Assembly: GCA_902538515.1 (NCBI GenBank)
Contig: CACBFH010000001.1
Span: 62,001-126,000, forward strand
Length of the DNA: 64,000 nt
Source: an uncultured Prochlorococcus sp.
GTDB taxonomy: Bacteria; Cyanobacteriota; Cyanobacteriia; PCC-6307; Cyanobiaceae
Direction of reading: 5' to 3'
This document shows, one piece after another, positions 9,095 to 18,239 of this stretch. The notes beneath the pieces are model-generated. The model worked only from the letters and a program-made list of their open reading frames with translations. It was not told where the DNA came from and made no database searches. Within the stretch, counting starts at the first letter, position 1; every line of letters starts with the position of its first letter. Position numbers and translations under genes: made by a program.

Positions 9095-9448
9095 ATGATT
9101 AGATTAGTAAAAATTTTTTTCATGAAGAAAATCATAAATAAAAAACATAATAAAAATGAACCATGGTTTAAATGGTTAACGAGAGAACTTAATTCTCATG
9201 AAGCTTTTCAGGATTTTGAATCAGGCAAGAATCCACGAGATGTTGCAGAAGATTTTATTTCTAGAAATAGTACGGCCATTACAGAAGTTTTCGAGAATTT
9301 TGATGAAGAAGATAAATATACACTCGATCAGTTTCTTAAATTAACTGAATGCGAGATGCATGTGTTTAAAATTCTTGAAAAACAAATAGAGTTAAGAAAC
9401 AAGATAAGATTTGTAGATTTTAAAAAAAGAAAAAAAATAAAGAATTAA
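9095..9448 (+). CDS. hypothetical protein, paralog of 19768..20037
   Basis: Shared WFxW...IAExF-like...F.KL(S/T)E.E.H..K pattern. Confidence 0.65.
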   Translation: MIRLVKIFFMKKIINKKHNKNEPWFKWLTRELNSHEAFQDFESGKNPRDVAEDFISRNSTAITEVFENFDEEDKYTLDQFLKLTECEMHVFKILEKQIELRNKIRFVDFKKRKKIKN

Positions 9449-9732
9449 TTTCTATAATTTTTTTCTCATTAACGGTATTACCAAAGCCTAACCAGGTGAA
9501 CTATAAAATCTTTCCGAAGATAGTTATTAAATTAATAAAGATCCATTTCTAATCTTTTCCAAAATCTCTGATTTTTCTTATTTCAGTAGCTATTTGAGGA
9601 ATGATACAAACTATTGAACAATCATAGAAACCAAAAGTTTTTAAAAATATCGGGAGTTTGAGTAGAAACTATAATATTCGCTTTTTAACATTATCAATTT
9701 AATCTTCAATTTATCAAAATGGTTTTTATTTG

Positions 9733-9897
9733 CTAAATAGGATCAAATAAATTCATATCATTCGAATCTTGTTTTGGGATCTTATCTTGATTTGGTAATG
9801 AACAGAAACCGTCTTTGCAAATCATTTTTTCTTTTGCAATACTTCTAGTTTCTGAGAAAATATCTTTGTTATTGTTGTTTGAAGACTGTTTAAGCAT
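9733..9897 (-). CDS. hypothetical small protein, 54 aa
   Basis: MLKQSSNNNNKDIFSETRSIAKEKMICKDGFCSLPNQDKIPKQDSNDMNLFDPI*. Confidence 0.45.
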   Translation of the reverse strand: MLKQSSNNNNKDIFSETRSIAKEKMICKDGFCSLPNQDKIPKQDSNDMNLFDPI

Positions 9898-9976
9898 TTA
9901 TAAAAAAATAAATCCAATATTAAATTAATAACTCAATTTTTTTTAATAAGCAACAAAATTAATATTAATTATTTAT

Positions 9977-10072
9977 TCACTTTTTTTGATTTGGTAAGTC
10001 TCTCCAAAATAGCGCCATTACATAAATGAATAAAGATATAGAACAAATATAAAGCAAAGAATTTAGATGCAT
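9977..10072 (-). CDS. candidate 31 aa single-TM microprotein
   Basis: MHLNSLLYICSISLFIYVMALFWRDLPNQKK*. Confidence 0.35.
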   Translation of the reverse strand: MHLNSLLYICSISLFIYVMALFWRDLPNQKK

Positions 10073-10319
10073 GTTTATTTATTTAAAGTAATTATTAAGA
10101 TAAGGTATTTGACCAAAAAAGGGTTTTCTATGAATTGGTAATTGTTTAGCGGTTTTGCAAATTCTAATATTTATTTAAGTTTTTTATGATTTTCCCAAAA
10201 TCTGCATAATGAAAAGTGTTTAAGTATTAGGAATATTTTTTTAGTTTGTTAGAGTCTTAAGTCAAATAGCTTAATAAATCTAATAAAAATTATATATTTT
10301 TAAATGTTTTTTGTGATAT

Positions 10320-10460
10320 TTACGATCTATCCCTATCTACTTCTATTAAAGCTTTTCTTCCTTCTTTAAGGGTTCTTAAGATAAGCCAACTAAGAGAAGA
10401 AACAAATATAAAGGTAAGTATTATTAGGGAGATATGAGTTGAATCAATATTGTTGGGCAA
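10320..10460 (-). CDS. candidate small TM protein (TTG start), 46 aa
   Basis: (M)PNNIDSTHISLIILTFIFVSSLSWLILRTLKEGRKALIEVDRDRS*. Confidence 0.4.
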   Translation of the reverse strand: MPNNIDSTHISLIILTFIFVSSLSWLILRTLKEGRKALIEVDRDRS

Positions 10461-10499
10461 TTTAATTAAATTCTTTATGAGTTTTTATAATTAAAAAAT

Positions 10500-10682
10500 T
10501 CAAACGTCTGATCTAGAGTAAGCAGGTATCAGCATTCCACCATCTTGATCGTCATTATTGTCATCATCAAACCCACCACCCAGAACTAGTTCAATAATTA
10601 CAAGTACAGCTACTGGGTAAAAGCACCATAATATCGCTGTAAAAGGACTTACTGAGGAAGAAGCTGAGTAAAATTCTTGCAT
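10500..10682 (-). CDS. small TM protein with acidic DDDNNDDQDGG motif
   Basis: 60 aa ORF, one TM then FDDDNNDDQDGGMLIPAYS. Confidence 0.6.
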   Translation of the reverse strand: MQEFYSASSSVSPFTAILWCFYPVAVLVIIELVLGGGFDDDNNDDQDGGMLIPAYSRSDV

Positions 10683-10967
10683 AGTTCAATATTAATCTAA
10701 AGAATCAACAATTGTGGATACTATAGGTATTGTTTTATTCAATATTTCTATAAATATTTTTTAAAAACTTTTCTCTTTTGCACGAATAGATCTTTGGTAT
10801 GTATTGATATTTTTATTCTTCAAAATCAATTTGAATAATAATTTTCTGGAACTTACTGAGAAACTAATAATGACATAATGAATCGCTCAATTGTTATTTT
10901 TTATACTTAACAATAATTGTACAATTTTGATTCAAAAACTATTATTTATCTTGACTTTATAAATTCT

Positions 10968-11099
10968 ATGTTTTCTTTCACTTTTGATCCTTTGGCTGCG
11001 ATATTTGGCATATCAGGAATTGTAGGCTTCTTTTTCTTCGTTTCTGCTGCCAAGGGAACTTCCAGTATCAATACAAAACCAAAAAAGGAATTAGATTAG
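10968..11099 (+). CDS. small TM protein, 43 aa
   Basis: MFSFTFDPLAAIFGISGIVGFFFFVSAAKGTSSINTKPKKELD*; internal ATG of track ORF 10917..11099. Confidence 0.5.
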   Translation: MFSFTFDPLAAIFGISGIVGFFFFVSAAKGTSSINTKPKKELD

Positions 11100-11163
11100 A
11101 ACTTATTCTGCCAGAAAACTAAATTGAAATTTTAAATTAAGTATTTAAAAGACTTGTTAATTA

Positions 11164-11334
11164 TTACTTATTCCATTGTTTAGAAATAAATTCAAGAAAA
11201 TTTTTTAGATCCTCTTCAGGACAATTTGTTTGTTTTTGTAAATCAATGCAAATTTGCTTAATATTTTCAAAGGCCTTTTTTACTATTTCGTTTTTTTCAA
11301 TAACTTCAAAATATTCTTGATCAGTAAAAGGCAT
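11164..11334 (-). CDS. hypothetical small protein, 56 aa
   Basis: MPFTDQEYFEVIEKNEIVKKAFENIKQICIDLQKQTNCPEEDLKNFLEFISKQWNK*. Confidence 0.5.
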   Translation of the reverse strand: MPFTDQEYFEVIEKNEIVKKAFENIKQICIDLQKQTNCPEEDLKNFLEFISKQWNK

Positions 11335-11424
11335 AATATTAGTTTCCTTCTTGAAAATTATTTATTAATCATATTTTATCTACATTGACTTAACAGTAAA
11401 GAAGAAAAAATTTTTTTCTTAAGT

Positions 11425-11699
11425 TTAGCTACCCATTCGATAATGTTTCTTAATACTTTTGGTTACTTCCCATTCGCAGTAAAGTCCAGCAGAAAACTCA
11501 ACTAGATCTCCAGCTTTAATAACGTGAATGACACCGTTTTGGGCACTTATTTTCACTTGACCTTCAATAATTAAGAAATTTCCTTATCATTGTAATTCCA
11601 TTGAAATTTGCTTGGCTCACATTCCCAAATAGGCCAACTTTTTATTCCATACTGAATTATTACGCTTGCACTACAGGGAAAAGATATTAGAACTTTCAC
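11425..11699 (-). pseudogene. cupin-domain protein (EutQ-like/DUF861-type) disrupted by a frameshift
   Basis: Frame 1 VKVLISFPCSASVIIQYGIKSWPIWECEPSKFQWNYNDKEIS* continues in another frame as FLIIEGQVKISAQNGVIHVIKAGDLVEFSAGLYCEWEVTKSIKKHYRMGS*. Confidence 0.7.
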
Positions 11700-11819
11700 G
11701 AAATAGTTCGGATGTGTTTTTCATTTTTACAAATATAAAGAAATATTTATTCTCGAGAATGTGTATTTCTTTACTGTCTTTTATTTTTTTTCGTTTATCA
11801 TAAAAAAAATTTCTAATTT

Positions 11820-11954
11820 ATGGATGAGCTTTCTGTATTGTCAATTTCGCTATCTATAGCTTCTATAGGAATATTTTTTTTATTTTTCGCTTCAAATGAT
11901 GATGATGACCAAGATGGAGGTAAGTTGATTAAATCATTAGAAAGAATTAATTAA
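11820..11954 (+). CDS. small TM protein with DDDDQDGG motif, 44 aa
   Basis: MDELSVLSISLSIASIGIFFLFFASNDDDDQDGGKLIKSLERIN*. Confidence 0.55.
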   Translation: MDELSVLSISLSIASIGIFFLFFASNDDDDQDGGKLIKSLERIN

Positions 11955-12073
11955 TTCCAAGTAAATAAAACATTTAAAAGAGATTTATAACCTATAAAGC
12001 CTGCATAAATGCAGCTTAAAAAAATAACATAAACTTCTAATGTGCCTAGTCTTTTTTTCTTTAATGTTTTCAT
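11951..12073 (-). CDS. small TM protein, 40 aa
   Basis: MKTLKKKRLGTLEVYVIFLSCIYAGFIGYKSLLNVLFTWN*; convergent 4-nt overlap with 11820..11954. Confidence 0.4.
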   Translation of the reverse strand: MKTLKKKRLGTLEVYVIFLSCIYAGFIGYKSLLNVLFTWN

Positions 12074-12150
12074 TTTTTTGAGTGCTTATAAGGTAATTTT
12101 ATTTAATTTTATTTTTATTAACATGAGTATTTTTTACATTAACTCAGAGA

Positions 12151-13023
12151 TTAAAGAATTATTAATGTCAAGCCAAAAAATAAAAAACAAGTAAAAAATA
12201 TTATTTTTTTGGTAATTTCTCTTTCCTCATTCTTAGCAAAAAATAAAGAAATTACTGGGGATGTGCTTAATAAAGCCCATCCTACTCCTATGGGAAGGGT
12301 TTTAAACACAACTTGTTGTAGAAATATTCCTATATTTGTTCCAAGAAGTATTGAAATAAAAAATCTTTTTTGTTGTTTTTTGTCTATGTTCTTTAAGAAA
12401 AAATTAATCTTAAAACCTTTTAGACTAATCAAAAAAATTATTGCACCTAATAATCTTATTTCAGTTGTAAAGAACGGAGATAAATTGCTTTGAAGGAAAA
12501 CCATCCTTGATAAAAGACCTCCAAGAACAGCACATAAAACTGATAAAAAAGGAAAAGCAAAAATATTAAAGTTATTTTTTTCTGAGAAAGAGGAGTTTTC
12601 TTCTTTAAAATCGTTACCTTTTCTGAGAATTATGAATAGCGAAATGCTTACTATAATAATTCCAACCCATGATTTAGTTGTTAAATTTTCATTAATAAAA
12701 AATTCCCCTGACAAAGCAGCCATTAAAGGAGAAAGAGTTTCTATAGTTAAAGTTTTTCTTGTGCCAATTGTTTGTAATGACTTTAAATAGAAAGTATCAC
12801 CTAAACCAATACCTATTATTCCACTAGTTAGTAGTATAAATATGTTTTTTAATGCAATTGTAGAACTTAGATTGATAAAAGCAGGTATAAAAATTAAAAA
12901 AGCTATTATATTTTTTATTAAATTAATATCTATTGATTTATATTTTTTAGTTTGCGCGCGCCAAATAAAGCAAGCATAAGTCCAAGATGTAGCAGCTCCA
13001 AAAGCAGAAAGGATTCCAATCAA
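12151..13023 (-). CDS. EamA/DMT superfamily transporter
   Basis: 290 aa, ten hydrophobic segments, duplicated EamA-like halves. Confidence 0.8.
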   Translation of the reverse strand: MIGILSAFGAATSWTYACFIWRAQTKKYKSIDINLIKNIIAFLIFIPAFINLSSTIALKNIFILLTSGIIGIGLGDTFYLKSLQTIGTRKTLTIETLSPLMAALSGEFFINENLTTKSWVGIIIVSISLFIILRKGNDFKEENSSFSEKNNFNIFAFPFLSVLCAVLGGLLSRMVFLQSNLSPFFTTEIRLLGAIIFLISLKGFKINFFLKNIDKKQQKRFFISILLGTNIGIFLQQVVFKTLPIGVGWALLSTSPVISLFFAKNEEREITKKIIFFTCFLFFGLTLIIL

Positions 13024-13043
13024 AACGAATAATTTTTAAAATT

Positions 13044-13142
13044 TTATTTTATTAATTGAGTAAATGCTAAAAAGAATACATAAATAAGAATCAAGATCCC
13101 CGGTAAGTACTGAATTAGTGATTTGAAATTATTTATTTTCAT
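13044..13142 (-). CDS. candidate 32 aa single-TM microprotein
   Basis: MKINNFKSLIQYLPGILILIYVFFLAFTQLIK*. Confidence 0.35.
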   Translation of the reverse strand: MKINNFKSLIQYLPGILILIYVFFLAFTQLIK

Positions 13143-13159
13143 ATTTTTTAAAATATATT

Positions 13160-13396
13160 TTAAACAGTTTTTTTATTAGTAGGGTACAAACTCTCTAACT
13201 TCTTTCTTCTTTTAACTTTCTCATTAATTCTATCTTCTTTTTCTTTTTTCTTGATCTCATCATTTATCTTATTTTGTCTATATCCAAACCAAAGTAAAAC
13301 CCAAATAACAGAAGTTATTAAAAGGAGTGCAGTGTATTGACCAGTCATAGGAAAACTGGCCTCAGAATATTTAACGTAAGAAAATATTAGACTCAT
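13160..13396 (-). CDS. hypothetical membrane protein with charged C-terminal helix
   Basis: 78 aa ORF. Confidence 0.55.
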   Translation of the reverse strand: MSLIFSYVKYSEASFPMTGQYTALLLITSVIWVLLWFGYRQNKINDEIKKKEKEDRINEKVKRRKKLESLYPTNKKTV

Positions 13397-13581
13397 TTAC
13401 TTAAGTTAAAGCATAAAAATAACGACTGCGTTTATTTTTTTAGAAATTTAAAAATTAGTAAATTGCAACTATTTATTATGTAGTTTTAAAGTTTTTTATT
13501 AATTTTTTTTATGGCTTTTGGAGTAATTTTTCTTTTTTACTCCTTGCTATTATCAGATTGAAGCATATTAAATAATAAGTA

Positions 13582-14814
13582 TTGGAACCTTTTGATTTAG
13601 CAGTTGTAGGAGGCGGTGCAGCCGGTTTTATGACAGCAATAACTGCTGCTGAAAATGGAGTAAAAAGAATAATAATTCTTGAAGGTACTTCAAAACTTAT
13701 GGAGAAAGTAAGGATTAGTGGAGGGGGAAGATGTAACGTCACTAATGCGACATGGATACCTAATGAACTAGTTGAGAATTACCCCAGAGGTGGAATTCAG
13801 CTCTTGGAATCATTTAATCGTTTTGCTGCTGGAGATGTGTATGATTGGTTTGAGAAAAAAGGTTTAAAATTAAAAATTGAGGAAGATCTAAGAGTTTTCC
13901 CAGTATCTAATTCTTCTTCAGATGTTATTGATTGTTTGAGAAAAAGTGCTTTATCAAAAAACGTAGAGATATTAACAAAATTTTTTGTAAAAGAAATTTC
14001 AAAAACTCCAGATAATATATTCAATATTTTTAATCTTAAAAAAGCAAAGGTAACTGCAAAAAATATTATTCTTTCAACTGGAGGTAATCCAAGCGGATAT
14101 AAATTAGCTCAAAATCTTGGACACACCATTGTTAAACCCGTTCCATCGCTCTTTACTTTTTCTACAAAAGAACCAAATTTGGATGAATGTAGTGGGGTAT
14201 CAATCAAGGGCATAGATATAGAAATTAAATTAAACAATAAGAATTTTCAAAATAGAGGCGATTTACTAATAACGCATTGGGGATTTAGTGGGCCAGCAGT
14301 ATTGAAACTTTCATCAATTGCAGCAAGGGAACTTTATAGCCAAAAATATAAATTTAATCTAATCATTAAATGGTCTTCTTTAAGTTATGAGGAGTTAAAA
14401 GAAAAAGTTAATTATTTAAGATTAAATAAAGGAAAGGTGAATCTTATTAATAGTAGACCTGTTCCACTATTAACAAAAAGATTATGGATTTTTTTATTAA
14501 AGAAAATAGGTATTGATAAAGAGAAAAAGTGGGCTGATTTACTGGCGGATGAAAGAGAGAAAATGATAAATACTCTTATGAGGGATAAATATATAATTTC
14601 CAGCAAAGGTCCATTTGGAGAGGAATTTGTTACTTCCGGAGGCGTAAAAATTGATGAGGTTAATTTTAAAAGTATGGAGAGCTTAATTTGTCCAGGTTTA
14701 TTTTTTTCTGGAGAAGTTTTGGATGTTGATGGGATCACTGGTGGATTTAATTTTCAACATTGTTGGACAAGTGGATGGATCGCTGGGATGGCAGTCTCAA
14801 AGTTAAATCATTAA
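13582..14814 (+). CDS. NAD(P)/FAD-dependent oxidoreductase (HI0933/BaiN-like)
   Basis: AVVGGGAAGFMTAITAAE, GGGRCNVTN, C-terminal GEVLDVDGITGGFNFQHCWTSGWIAG. Confidence 0.9.
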   Translation: MEPFDLAVVGGGAAGFMTAITAAENGVKRIIILEGTSKLMEKVRISGGGRCNVTNATWIPNELVENYPRGGIQLLESFNRFAAGDVYDWFEKKGLKLKIEEDLRVFPVSNSSSDVIDCLRKSALSKNVEILTKFFVKEISKTPDNIFNIFNLKKAKVTAKNIILSTGGNPSGYKLAQNLGHTIVKPVPSLFTFSTKEPNLDECSGVSIKGIDIEIKLNNKNFQNRGDLLITHWGFSGPAVLKLSSIAARELYSQKYKFNLIIKWSSLSYEELKEKVNYLRLNKGKVNLINSRPVPLLTKRLWIFLLKKIGIDKEKKWADLLADEREKMINTLMRDKYIISSKGPFGEEFVTSGGVKIDEVNFKSMESLICPGLFFSGEVLDVDGITGGFNFQHCWTSGWIAGMAVSKLNH

Positions 14815-14816
14815 GG

Positions 14817-14846
14817 AACAAATCAATAAGTAACAAATCAATAAGT
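14817..14846. repeat. perfect tandem duplication of a 15-bp unit
   Basis: (aacaaatcaataagt)x2 two bases after the stop codon of the upstream gene. Confidence 0.8.
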
Positions 14847-14930
14847 TTATCTTTTTTTTATTAAGTATTAGACGGAAAAAGTTTTTTGAAGAAACTTTAA
14901 TTTTAAAGTTTTAATTATTGGTGAAGATTA

Positions 14931-15680
14931 ATGCAGAATCTTGTATCAAAAAAAGAAGAAGAGGAAAGAAGATTAAAAGCTTTAGCAGAATATAGGATTT
15001 TGGGAACCAAGCCAGAATCTTGTTATGACGATATTACAAAAATTGCCGCTACAACTTGTAATGTGCCTATTTCTTTAATGACTTTGGTAGACAAAGATAA
15101 ACAATGGTTTAAATCCAAAGTAGGACTTCAAATATCAGAAACTAGAAGAGATTGGTCTTTTTGTACATATGCAATAAAAGAAAATAGTCCATTAATTATT
15201 CATGATGCTTTCCAAGATGAAAGATTTATAAATAATCCATTGGTAACTGGAGATCCAAAGATTCGTTTTTATGCAGGTTTTCCCCTTAGAAATAGTGATG
15301 GTAATAAGCTTGGAACTCTTTGTGTAATAGACAGAAAGCCAGGAAATCTAACTACACAACAATTTAATATTATGGAATTATTATCCAAGCAAATAGTTTC
15401 ATTTTTAGAGCTTAGAAAAAAGTCATTAAATTTGCTAGATGCTTTGTCTAATTTGCATAAACAAGAAGGGATTTTATCTGTATGTTCATATTGCAGAGAA
15501 GTAAAAAATAAGGAGGGCGATTGGATGCATTTAGAAAAATATCTTTCGAAAATTAGTGATATAAGATTCAGTCATGGGGTTTGTGATAATTGTATGGAAA
15601 AACATTTCCCAGATGTAATTGAAGTATGGAATAAAAAGGATTTTTTTGAAGAAGGTCAAAAAAGGTTTTTAGAGTCCTAG
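14931..15680 (+). CDS. GAF domain protein with C-terminal Cys motif
   Basis: GAF core (CNVPISLMTLVDKDKQWFKSKVGL...TLCVID) plus CSYCREVKN...FSHGVCDNCM. Confidence 0.85.
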   Translation: MQNLVSKKEEEERRLKALAEYRILGTKPESCYDDITKIAATTCNVPISLMTLVDKDKQWFKSKVGLQISETRRDWSFCTYAIKENSPLIIHDAFQDERFINNPLVTGDPKIRFYAGFPLRNSDGNKLGTLCVIDRKPGNLTTQQFNIMELLSKQIVSFLELRKKSLNLLDALSNLHKQEGILSVCSYCREVKNKEGDWMHLEKYLSKISDIRFSHGVCDNCMEKHFPDVIEVWNKKDFFEEGQKRFLES

Positions 15681-15768
15681 ATGCAATACCTTACTTTTTA
15701 TTGCTAAATCTAATTTCTAAACAAATTCTCTATTAGATAGTTAGTATTGTATAAATTTTGACTAGAAA

Positions 15769-16254
15769 ATGTTATTAGGAACTTTATTTACAGGTGAAAT
15801 TGCTAAGAGCGCATTAGTAGCATATGTTCATTATTTAGGAATTATTTTGTGTTTCGGTTCTCTTTTGTTTGAAAGACTGACTCTCAAAGTAGGTCTTAAT
15901 CGAAATGAGACGATTTCAATGATAATTGCAGATGTGGTCTATGGGTTGGCAGGAGTTGCAATATTGGTTACTGGTATTTTGCGTGTTAAGTATTTTGGTC
16001 AAGGAGGTGATTTCTATACAGGTAATCCTGTTTTTTGGATAAAAGTTTCTCTTTACATTCTGGTGGGATTACTTTCTTTATACCCAACGACTACCTACAT
16101 CTTGTGGGCCATTCCATTAAGTAAGAATAAATTACCTGAAATTTCTGAAAATCTAGTAAAGAGGTTCAGACTTATCATTACTACCGAATTAGTGGGCTTC
16201 GCAACAATACCTTTCTTTGCCACTCTTATGGCTAGAGGTGTAGGTTTAGGTTGA
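15769..16254 (+). CDS. DUF2214 family membrane protein
   Basis: 161 aa; AYVHYLGIILCFGSLLFERLTL... pattern. Confidence 0.75.
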   Translation: MLLGTLFTGEIAKSALVAYVHYLGIILCFGSLLFERLTLKVGLNRNETISMIIADVVYGLAGVAILVTGILRVKYFGQGGDFYTGNPVFWIKVSLYILVGLLSLYPTTTYILWAIPLSKNKLPEISENLVKRFRLIITTELVGFATIPFFATLMARGVGLG

Positions 16255-16787
16255 AAAATTTATTTCTAGAAAAAAATTGTTTAATAAGTGCTAACAAACT
16301 ATATAGATGGAGTTTAAGTTATAAGATTTCTAAATCTACAAAGGAAATTATTTTTATTGGTTTAAATCCATCATTATCTGATGAAGTTTTCTTAGATAAT
16401 ACAACAAAAAAGATTATCAAAATTTCGAAAAACAATAATTACGGCAAAGTAAAATTAATAAATCTATTTGCTCTTATTTCAAGCAAACCAGAAAAACTTT
16501 TTAAACATAAAAACCCTGTGGGTTATCTAAACAATAATCATATTTATAAAAACTTAAAACACTGGTCTGAAAGTAAAAATTGTGATTTATGGTTAGGTTG
16601 GGGTAACAAAGGTAAATTTCTAAATAGAAATAAAAGAATATCAAAAAAAATAATGCAATATAACTCAATTAGGAAAAATAATTTTGCTAATCCTCTTGGA
16701 CCGCTTTTAATTAAGAAAACAATCAAAGATAATCCAATACACCCTCTATATTGTTCTGATAATTCCATCCTCCAATCTTATTTTTAG
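16251..16787 (+). CDS. DUF1643 domain protein
   Basis: IFIGLNPS...VKLINLFAL...LWLGWGNKG; TTG start. Confidence 0.75.
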   Translation: MKNLFLEKNCLISANKLYRWSLSYKISKSTKEIIFIGLNPSLSDEVFLDNTTKKIIKISKNNNYGKVKLINLFALISSKPEKLFKHKNPVGYLNNNHIYKNLKHWSESKNCDLWLGWGNKGKFLNRNKRISKKIMQYNSIRKNNFANPLGPLLIKKTIKDNPIHPLYCSDNSILQSYF

Positions 16788-16869
16788 GTAGTAAGGCTCA
16801 AATGCAAACCAGTACTTTTAGCTATTCCATTGAATATGTGTTAATTTCTATTTGTTAAGTTAAACTAAT

Positions 16870-16998
16870 ATGAAAATTTCAAAGCAGTTAAATAAACTAA
16901 AAAACTTGAATGTTAAGGCAGAAAAATGTTCTACAAGAGAAGAAGCAAAAAAAATAATTATTAAAGCAAATAAAGCGCAAAGTAAAATCAACAAATAA
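16870..16998 (+). CDS. small basic protein, 42 aa
   Basis: MKISKQLNKLKNLNVKAEKCSTREEAKKIIIKANKAQSKINK*. Confidence 0.45.
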   Translation: MKISKQLNKLKNLNVKAEKCSTREEAKKIIIKANKAQSKINK

Positions 16999-17085
16999 AT
17001 AAAAATTAATTTTACTTATTCATAATTTATAATTTTCAAAAATATTTAATTTACACAAACACTCCATATTTATTTCTTAGTATTT

Positions 17086-17817
17086 ATGTCTTTGAAAATA
17101 ATTAAAATAAGGAAATCTCACGAAAGATTTAGATCGACTAGAGAATGGCTAAATTCGATGCATTCATTTTCTTTCGCAGAGCATAGAGATCCAAAATGGG
17201 ATAATTTTGGGAAAATTAGAGTTATAAACGAAGATATTATTTCTCCTAATGCAGGATTTAATACACATTCTCATGCAAATATGGAAATAATTACTGTTGT
17301 AACAAAAGGAGCAATAACTCATAGAGATTCTTTGAATAATCTTGGAAAAATTCACAAAGATGAAGTTCAAGTTATGTCTGCAGGTACTGGGATCTCTCAT
17401 AGCGAGAAGAATGAAGAAAATGAGAACTGTAAATTGTTCCAGATTTGGATATACCCTCAAAAAGAAAATATCAAACCTCGATATGATCAAATTTCATTAA
17501 ATGAAAAGTTGTGGGATAATCTTATTTTTAATTACAAAGACGGTAAAAATAATAAGCTTTTTCTAAATCAAAGTATCTCTTTATGGCGTTGTAAATATAA
17601 GCCAATTAAAGAAAAAAAATTGCCATTAAAAATCGATAAATATAATTGGATACAAATAATTGAAGGTAATCTTTTATTAAAAAGTAAAGACTCTAATTCA
17701 AATATATTTCTCGAATCTGGAGATGGCTTGGGTTTTGAAGTTAATTATTATGATGATGTCTCTATAGATACTGAAAAAGACTTAGATTTTCTCTTATTTT
17801 CGATGCCTTCCTTATGA
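17086..17817 (+). CDS. pirin family protein
   Basis: HSFSFAEHRDPKWDNFGKIRVINEDIISPNAGFNTHSHANMEIIT. Confidence 0.92.
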   Translation: MSLKIIKIRKSHERFRSTREWLNSMHSFSFAEHRDPKWDNFGKIRVINEDIISPNAGFNTHSHANMEIITVVTKGAITHRDSLNNLGKIHKDEVQVMSAGTGISHSEKNEENENCKLFQIWIYPQKENIKPRYDQISLNEKLWDNLIFNYKDGKNNKLFLNQSISLWRCKYKPIKEKKLPLKIDKYNWIQIIEGNLLLKSKDSNSNIFLESGDGLGFEVNYYDDVSIDTEKDLDFLLFSMPSL

Positions 17818-17832
17818 TTTATCCCTTACTTT

Positions 17833-18153
17833 TTACTTTTCCCCATCAACTCCTTTATTAAATGCATTTAAGGCTTGCAAAGCCATATTAAGGTGAACTT
17901 CCATAGCACCAAGTGCAATTAGAGAATTTGGTGATTTATCTTTTAGTAAATTCTCTTTTCTTTTTGATAACTCATTAACTACCTTCTTAGTTGAAGCTTC
18001 CCAATTATTTATTAACTCTTCAAATTCTCTTTTTTCGGGACTTTCTATTTCTGCTAATTCATCAGAAAAATGAGCATCTTTTTGTGCCTTAAGCATCAAG
18101 TAACTTAATTTTTTATGACTTATTGCTTGAGGTAAATTGTTAGATTCACTCAT
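17833..18153 (-). CDS. conserved hypothetical protein
   Basis: 106 aa intact ORF. Confidence 0.6.
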   Translation of the reverse strand: MSESNNLPQAISHKKLSYLMLKAQKDAHFSDELAEIESPEKREFEELINNWEASTKKVVNELSKRKENLLKDKSPNSLIALGAMEVHLNMALQALNAFNKGVDGEK

Positions 18154-18239
18154 TGCTAGTAGTTAATTCATAATCAAAATCTAACTAATTAAGTGAATAT
18201 TTGCTAGAGGGTAAACGGTTGTGATGACCGACCTGAAAA

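Noticed and set aside
9977-10072. Possible photosystem small subunit (PsbT-like) because of the ending FWRDLP
   Set aside because: The rest does not match any small photosystem subunit I can recall; kept only as a candidate microprotein.
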